DNA from: Rhizobium sp. WYCCWR10014
GTDB lineage: Bacteria; Pseudomonadota; Alphaproteobacteria; Rhizobiales; Rhizobiaceae
Length of the DNA: 64,000 bases
Direction: 5' to 3'
Assembly: GCF_001657485.1 (NCBI RefSeq)
Contig: NZ_LXFU01000041.1
Coordinates: 179,604-243,603 of the forward strand
The notes beneath the pieces were generated by a model that had not been told where the DNA came from, did not search any database, and was given only the letters and a program-made list of their open reading frames with translations. Both the position numbers and the translations under genes were made by a program. Position 1 is the stretch's first letter. Each line of letters begins with the position of its first letter. Positions 59,696-64,000 of this stretch are shown here, in pieces.

Positions 59696-61027
59696 GTGGC
59701 TTTTCAAGCGGATTTTCAGCGGGATGGCATCGGGTTACGCTCCGGCGGGCTCAAAATACTTCTGGTTGAAGATTCCCGGATGTTTTCCGCCGTACTCTGC
59801 CACCGGTTCCAGACGGAGCTCGGCCTTGCCGTCAAATCCTGCCCGTCGCTGAAGGCTCTTCGCAAGGAACTTGCCGACGACGCTCACGGCTACACCATGG
59901 CCGTCGTCGATCTCAACCTGCCGGATTCGCCCTATGGCGAAGCGCTTGACTGCACGATCGAGCACGATATCCCGGCGATCGTCTTCACCGCGACATTCGA
60001 TCTCAACACGCGCAACAAGATCATGGAGCGCAATGTTATCGATTACGTGCTGAAGGACAATGAATTCGCGCTCGACAATCTGGTCGCCACCGTCCGACGA
60101 GCGATCTCCAACCGCAAGACGCGGGTGCTCGTCGTCGACGATGTCGCCTCGGCGCGCCAGGTTCTCGTCGACCTCCTGAAGGCACAGCAATATCTCGTCG
60201 TCGAGGCAAATTCGGGGCTCGAGGCGCTGGCAGCACTCGAGGCTTACAGCGATATCGAGCTCGTCGTCACCGACCATCACATGCCCGATATGAGCGGCTA
60301 CGAGCTGACGCGGCGCATCCGCCATCGTTTCGGTTCGGACAGGCTGCGTGTCATCGGGGTTTCCTCTTCCAACGACCGCATGCTTTCGGCGAGTTTTCTC
60401 AAGGCTGGCGCCAGCGATTTCGTCTACCGGCCCTTCGTCGCCGAGGAGCTGCAATGCCGCATCGCCAACAATGCCGAAACGTTGGCGCAGATGCGGCAGC
60501 TGAGGGCGGCGGCGGCCTGCGACTACCTGACCGGCCTCTATAACCGCCGCTATTTCTACGACAACGGCCCGAAGCTGGTGAACGAGTGCCTGCGACTGAA
60601 GTTGCCCAGCTCCGTCGCCATTCTCGATATCGACCATTTCAAGCGGCTGAACGATACCTACGGCCACGAGATCGGCGACAAGGTGCTGAAGGCTGTCGCA
60701 AACAGGCTGTTTACGATCTTCGAGGGCAGCGACAATCTTCTCTCGCGCCTTGGGGGCGAGGAATTCGCCATCCTCTTCCCGCAGATGGATTCGGCAGCCG
60801 CGACCAAGCTCTGCGACGAGATCCGCTCGGACATTTCACGGCTGAAGGTCACGGCCGACGACGAGGAACTCGGCGTCACGATTTCGATCGGCATCGCCGA
60901 GATCGGCGGTTACGAGACCTTCGAGAATTACCTCAACGCCGCCGACCAGTTTCTCTACATGGCCAAACACAGGGGCCGCAACCAGGTCTATTCCGACGCC
61001 AAGATGACGGAAGAGGCGGCGCAATAG
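59696..61027 (+). CDS. Diguanylate cyclase with two receivers (PleD-like)
   Basis: 443 residues from GTG at 59696 (GGGGGAG upstream), so that it begins with the same MAF as the preceding paralogue. Receiver 1 (about 20-138) has Asp72 in VVDLNLPDSP. Receiver 2 (about 142-262) has its Asp in VVTDHHMPDMSG. The GGDEF domain (about 280-435) has the active SRLGGEEFAIL, so it should make cyclic di-GMP. The inhibitory RxxD site upstream of GGEEF is missing (EGSD instead), so product inhibition is not expected at that site. Confidence 0.93.
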   Translation: MAFQADFQRDGIGLRSGGLKILLVEDSRMFSAVLCHRFQTELGLAVKSCPSLKALRKELADDAHGYTMAVVDLNLPDSPYGEALDCTIEHDIPAIVFTATFDLNTRNKIMERNVIDYVLKDNEFALDNLVATVRRAISNRKTRVLVVDDVASARQVLVDLLKAQQYLVVEANSGLEALAALEAYSDIELVVTDHHMPDMSGYELTRRIRHRFGSDRLRVIGVSSSNDRMLSASFLKAGASDFVYRPFVAEELQCRIANNAETLAQMRQLRAAAACDYLTGLYNRRYFYDNGPKLVNECLRLKLPSSVAILDIDHFKRLNDTYGHEIGDKVLKAVANRLFTIFEGSDNLLSRLGGEEFAILFPQMDSAAATKLCDEIRSDISRLKVTADDEELGVTISIGIAEIGGYETFENYLNAADQFLYMAKHRGRNQVYSDAKMTEEAAQ

Positions 61028-61053
61028 CGCCATCCGAAGGGCGGAGCCAAGCT

Positions 61054-61108
61054 GCCGCCTTTCACATCAGGCGGCAACGGGCATTTCCAACACCTCAGGC
61101 GGCAACGG
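61054..61108. terminator. Hairpin and 28-bp direct repeat after the cyclase gene
   Basis: GCCGCCT (61054-61060) and AGGCGGC (61069-61075) form an exact stem with an 8-base loop. TCAGGCGGCAACGG occurs at 61067-61080 and again at 61095-61108, period 28. It lies between convergent genes and may stop both transcripts. Confidence 0.5.
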
Positions 61109-61121
61109 TCGTCCTATCGTC

Positions 61122-62141
61122 TCAAGCAGCGACGGCCTGGCGTGCGGTCGCCATGGTCATCTTGCGCTCGGCGCGCTCCTGCTGCGGCGAGCGATGGTAG
61201 AGTTCGCGATAACACTTGGAGAAATGCGAGGCCGAGACGAAGCCGCAGGCGACGGCGACCTCGACGACCGGCATCGAGGACTGCACCAGGAGGTGGCGCG
61301 CACGGTCGAGGCGAATTTCCAGATAGTAGCGGGCCGGCGAGCGGCCCATCTCCTGACGGAACAGCCGTTCGATCTGGCGGCGCGAAAGGCCGGCGCCATC
61401 GGCGATCTCGATCAGCGAGAGCGGCTCGGCGAGATTGCCTTCCATCAGCTCGATGATCGACAGCACTTTGGCATTCTGCACCCCGAGACGGGCGCGCAGC
61501 GGCAGGCGCTGGCGGTCGTGCGGGTTGCGCACACGGTCGGTCAGGTGCTGCTCGCAGATGCGATTGACAAGGCTTTCGCCGAAATCCTCGCCGACGAGGT
61601 TCAGCATCATGTCGAGGGAGGCTGTTCCGCCGGCGCAGGTATAGAGATTGCCGTCAATCTCGTAGAGATCGGCATAGACCTCCGCCTGCGGGAAGGCTTC
61701 CGAAAAGCCCGGCAGGTTTTCCCAGTGGATGGCACAGCGCTTGCCGTTCAGGAGGCCGGCCTGGGCAAGCACATGCGCGCCCGTACAGAGGCTGCCGACG
61801 GCGACGCCGCGATTGTAGCATTCACGCAGCCAGGCATTGACCGACTTGTTGTTGAACTGCTCGACATCGATGCCGGAACAGACGAGCACCATGCCCGGCC
61901 GGTTTTCGCCGCCGAGATGACGGCGCTCCTCGGCAAGCGAGGAATTGGCCTCGACGCCGATGCCGCAGGAGGAATAGACCTTCTCCCCGTCGACGGAGGT
62001 CAGCCGCCAGGTATAGGCCTGATAGCCGAGCATGCGATTGGCGATGCGCAAGGTGTCCACGGCTGCCGAAAAGGGCAGCATGGTGAATTGCGGTACCATA
62101 AAGAAGACTACCGAACGCTTCTTGATCTGCATCCTGTTCAT
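61122..62141 (-). CDS. GlxA-family regulator (DJ-1/PfpI-like plus AraC domain), second
   Basis: 339 residues from the ATG at 62141, with GGA seven bases upstream; other in-frame ATGs are at 62153 and 62132. The sensor half (about 10-185) has GSLCTGAHVLAQAGLL and CSGIDVEQF. The AraC half (about 220-325) has LIEIADGAGLSRRQIERLFRQEMGRSPARYYLEIRLDRARHLL. Close relatives control choline/glycine-betaine or carnitine catabolism in Pseudomonas (GbdR, CdhR). No such catabolic genes are adjacent here, so the target lies elsewhere. Confidence 0.92.
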   Translation of the reverse strand: MNRMQIKKRSVVFFMVPQFTMLPFSAAVDTLRIANRMLGYQAYTWRLTSVDGEKVYSSCGIGVEANSSLAEERRHLGGENRPGMVLVCSGIDVEQFNNKSVNAWLRECYNRGVAVGSLCTGAHVLAQAGLLNGKRCAIHWENLPGFSEAFPQAEVYADLYEIDGNLYTCAGGTASLDMMLNLVGEDFGESLVNRICEQHLTDRVRNPHDRQRLPLRARLGVQNAKVLSIIELMEGNLAEPLSLIEIADGAGLSRRQIERLFRQEMGRSPARYYLEIRLDRARHLLVQSSMPVVEVAVACGFVSASHFSKCYRELYHRSPQQERAERKMTMATARQAVAA

Positions 62142-62435
62142 AGCGAAATCCATGCTCGAGGGGCGATGACACATTCGTTGCGCGGAATGCGTCGCGCCGA
62201 TGTCCTGAAAGCGACACTGGCATGGAAAAATGCGGCCGGGAAGAGCAAATATGCGACATCGCCGGCGATTTGACCGATCAAACCGCCAGAATGGCCCCGG
62301 GCAAGCAGAAGACAGGCTGATAGGCGGCTGAAACTCAATGTTGAAAATGGCTTGGGAATGGACGGTCAGACCACGAAAAAGGCGGCGTTGCGTGGTGCAG
62401 ACGCCGCCCTCATCTTGGGAGGAATGTCGCATTCA

Positions 62436-62636
62436 TTACATGGTCCGGTGTTTGTTGTCGTCCGTGCTCGGCCAGCCGATGTCCTTGCGGATGTCGAACG
62501 GCATGGCTTCGATTTCGCGGGCCGTCTGCCAGCGTGTCCAGGCGAGGGTGAGCTTGCGGGCATAATGTGCCAGATCGAAGCGGCCTTGGCCGGAGGTGAG
62601 GGACTTACCACCACCGCGATAGGTGAGCGTGGTCAT
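62436..62636 (-). CDS. DUF1127 small protein
   Basis: 66 residues from the ATG at 62636. LTLAWTRWQTAREIEAMPFDIRKDIGWP is the DUF1127 (YjiS-like) motif, an Arg-rich amphipathic helix seen in many small alphaproteobacterial proteins. Some relatives bind RNA or influence phosphate and fucose metabolism in Agrobacterium and Brucella, where the LysR regulator VtlR controls them. A symmetric AT-rich element upstream (62724-62773) may be its control site. Confidence 0.9.
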   Translation of the reverse strand: MTTLTYRGGGKSLTSGQGRFDLAHYARKLTLAWTRWQTAREIEAMPFDIRKDIGWPSTDDNKHRTM

Positions 62637-62954
62637 TTTCCGGTTCCTTTCTAGGGTCAGGGGCATGGTCGTCATTAGGAGGTTCGTCCATGTCCATGAT
62701 CACAATATGGGCCCTAGGAACTCATCATTCAAACGAATAGAACTTATGGATAACATCAGAGATATTGAATGATGGCAGGGAGCCGGCGGCCGATCGTACA
62801 GTCTGTCACCGACCTTAATCTCCGGGCTTTCCGCTCAGGAGGATAGCAAATCCGCAGCTAAGCATGATGCGGATAGCGAGCGGCTTTCGGCTCTATTCTT
62901 TTGATTTAAATCCGGGTCAGATTTTAGGCCGGCCCGGTCCAAAATCATCCGCAT
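62637..62954 (-). promoter_or_regulatory. 318-bp space with a perfect long-spaced inverted repeat
   Basis: No gene is seen. ATCATTCAA (62724-62732) and TTGAATGAT (62765-62773) are exact inverted arms 32 bases apart, and between them lies TTATGGATAA (62744-62753), a LysR-like T-N11-A core. It is 108 bases or more before the DUF1127 start. At 62912-62926, CCGGGTCAGATTTTA resembles CCGGGGACAGATTTTA at 58648-58663. Confidence 0.45.
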
Positions 62955-63602
62955 CTAATGCGCGGCGGTCGGGGTGATGATACCAAGATTTCCAAGCCCG
63001 GCGACGATCAGCTGGACTGCGACTGCCGTCAGCAGAATGCCGAAGACGACCTCCGAGACGATCATGGTGACTGGCTTCATGCGCTTGGCCAGCTTGTCGA
63101 TGTTGGTGAACACCAGATAGTCGAACGCGCCGACGATCAGAATCAGAGCGGTGACGAGTATCGCACTGGCGATCGAGACGACTTCGCCGGAGGCGATGAT
63201 GATGACCGTGATGCCGACAGGATTGAGCAGGTATGGGACCGCCAGCGGAAATACAGCCAGCTTGTCTGGATCGACGGGTGCCGCAATGTCGTCATGCGGC
63301 TTCTCTGTCGGTCCTGATGCCATCTTGATGGCGATAAGCGCGAGGATGATGCCGCCGGCGACGGCGACCGCACCACCCGTGATGTGGAGAAGCCGCATCA
63401 GCAGAGCGCCGGTGGCGAAAAGGATCAGCGCGGTAACGACGGCTATCAGCACCATCTTGCGGCCGATGCGCACCTTGGTTTCGGTATCGAAGGCGTGGGT
63501 CTTTTCCAGAAACGGCACCAGGGCGATCTTCGGCCCGAGGCCGATCAGAAGCAGCAGCAGAAGTTTTCCGACGAGTGCAACATCGATGACTGTGAAATCC
63601 AT
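62955..63602 (-). CDS. MarC-family membrane protein
   Basis: 215 residues with six hydrophobic helices, MarC/UPF0056 family: LLLLLIGLGPKIALVPFLEKT at the start, MRLLHITGGAVAVAGGIILALIAIKM, and PLAVPYLLNPVGITVIIIASG in the middle are recognisable. The function is unknown; MarC was once wrongly linked with multidrug resistance. A charged loop (TEKPHDDIAAPVDPDKL) sits between the halves. The gene stands alone. Confidence 0.9.
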   Translation of the reverse strand: MDFTVIDVALVGKLLLLLLIGLGPKIALVPFLEKTHAFDTETKVRIGRKMVLIAVVTALILFATGALLMRLLHITGGAVAVAGGIILALIAIKMASGPTEKPHDDIAAPVDPDKLAVFPLAVPYLLNPVGITVIIIASGEVVSIASAILVTALILIVGAFDYLVFTNIDKLAKRMKPVTMIVSEVVFGILLTAVAVQLIVAGLGNLGIITPTAAH

Positions 63603-63641
63603 GGAACGTACCCTCTAGAAATTGTGACGTGAAAATCGAGG

Positions 63642-63660
63642 CCTCCCCACTTTGGGGAGG
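63642..63660 (-). terminator. Hairpin after the right-edge gene
   Basis: CCTCCCCA (63642-63649) pairs exactly with TGGGGAGG (63653-63660) around CTT. On the minus strand it follows the stop codon of the right-edge gene by 50 bases and is followed by CTCGATTTTC. Confidence 0.6.
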
Positions 63661-63709
63661 GTGGTGAAGAAGAGAACGGAACGGACTCGCCAGTCTTTCT
63701 GCGAGCCGC

Positions 63710-64000
63710 TCAGCGCGGGCATACGTCCCAGAAACCCGTCGTCTTGGCGGGCGAGGTGTAGTACCAGCATTGACCAGACTGCGGCGGCGTACCTGCCAAT
63801 GAAACGGCAGCAGCTCCGGCAACGAAGCCGATGGCAGCACCTGCGGCGATGGCAGTACCCGGACGCCAGTAGCGGCGAGGGGCGACGACCACGACGCCGC
63901 GCCGGACGGGCGGGCGAACGGCAGGGCGGTATGCCGGACGGGCGCGGCCGACCGCAGCGCATCCGCGCGGCCCGCAGGCAGCAGCACCGCAGCCTCTTGG
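63710..64000 (-). CDS. Gly/Cys/Arg-rich protein, C-terminal part (5' end outside window)
   Basis: The frame ending at 63710 stays open to the right edge, giving the last 96 residues of a protein. It begins in view with PRGCGAAACGPRGCAAVGRA, then an Arg/Pro/Val-rich stretch (RPAVRPPVRRGVVVVAPRRYW), a hydrophobic GTAIAAGAAIGFVAGAAAVSLAG segment and a small C-terminal domain with GQCWYYTSPAKTTGFWDVCP holding two Cys. Such proteins occur in rhizobia as small envelope proteins of unknown function. A GTG at 63892 would give only the last 60 residues and is less likely. Confidence 0.7.
   Translation of the reverse strand, partial: PRGCGAAACGPRGCAAVGRARPAYRPAVRPPVRRGVVVVAPRRYWRPGTAIAAGAAIGFVAGAAAVSLAGTPPQSGQCWYYTSPAKTTGFWDVCPR

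Noticed and set aside
1..64000. Mobile elements, CRISPR arrays, tRNA and rRNA genes
   Set aside because: No transposase, integrase, target-site duplications, regularly spaced repeats or cloverleaf-like sequences were seen on either strand. Weakly conserved small RNAs cannot be excluded by eye.

Overview
The window looks like chromosomal or chromid DNA of a fast-growing rhizobium (Rhizobium leguminosarum/etli group, or a close relative). I infer this from the GC-rich, strongly codon-biased genes, an ars operon built around an aquaglyceroporin (the arrangement known from Sinorhizobium), paired DUF1800/DUF1501 genes, a palindromic intergenic element of the RIME kind, and DUF1127 and HWE/HisKA_2-type signalling genes. 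I see no rRNA, tRNA, CRISPR array, transposase, integrase or phage genes. The content is that of an accessory metabolism and stress-response region made of many small regulator/operon modules.

Layout, left to right. 1-2.0 kb: end of a DUF1800 gene and its Tat-exported DUF1501 partner. 2.2-7.2 kb: an aldo/keto reductase diverging from a LysR regulator, then an exported alpha/beta hydrolase, a CMD-family protein, a cytochrome P460-like protein and a DUF4405 membrane protein. 7.3-13.2 kb: a membrane protein, a thioesterase, a chemoreceptor, an extensin-like protein and a methyltransferase. 13.3-17.5 kb: an organic-peroxide module (ohr and ohrR with shared operators) split by a cyclase-like DUF3095 gene, a Tat-exported epoxide hydrolase and a NUDIX gene with an in-frame stop. 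17.5-24.4 kb: a GlxA-type regulator diverging from an amino-acid/amine ABC operon that ends with a class I amidotransferase fused to RidA and a DadA-like oxidase. 24.5-33.4 kb: siderophore-interacting protein, O-methyltransferase, Rap1a/Tai-like protein, GntR and TetR regulators, a second epoxide hydrolase, a quinone reductase and esterases.

33.4-45.2 kb holds the most striking system: one long leftward operon that encodes a sugar/polyol ABC importer (binding protein, two permeases, a 70-residue membrane protein, two ATPases), a single-chain ATP-type dihydroxyacetone kinase, and then a complete private phosphotransferase chain: DhaL, DhaM (EIIA-Man type), HPr, full-length Enzyme I, a small unknown DNA-binding-like protein, and DhaK. 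The EIIA-HPr-EI order is the domain order of the fused DhaM of E. coli, but here the parts are separate overlapping genes and EI is complete. The operon can in principle import a small polyol or triose and phosphorylate it from either ATP or PEP.

45.8-52.2 kb: an MFS exporter, a receiver-histidine kinase, a DUF924 protein, a large mechanosensitive channel and a small exported protein. 52.2-57.2 kb: a seven-gene ars operon with genes overlapping by a few bases (arsR, LMW-PTP-type arsC, GNAT, aqpS, glutaredoxin-type arsC, arsH, MFS) facing a divergent DUF6428 gene. 57.3-64 kb: a frameshifted alpha-toroid cyclase-like gene, two tandem receiver proteins (one a diguanylate cyclase), a second GlxA-type regulator, a DUF1127 peptide, a MarC-family protein and a partial Gly/Cys/Arg-rich protein that runs off the right edge.

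Functions are assigned from motifs read by eye and from recall of protein families. No database search was run.
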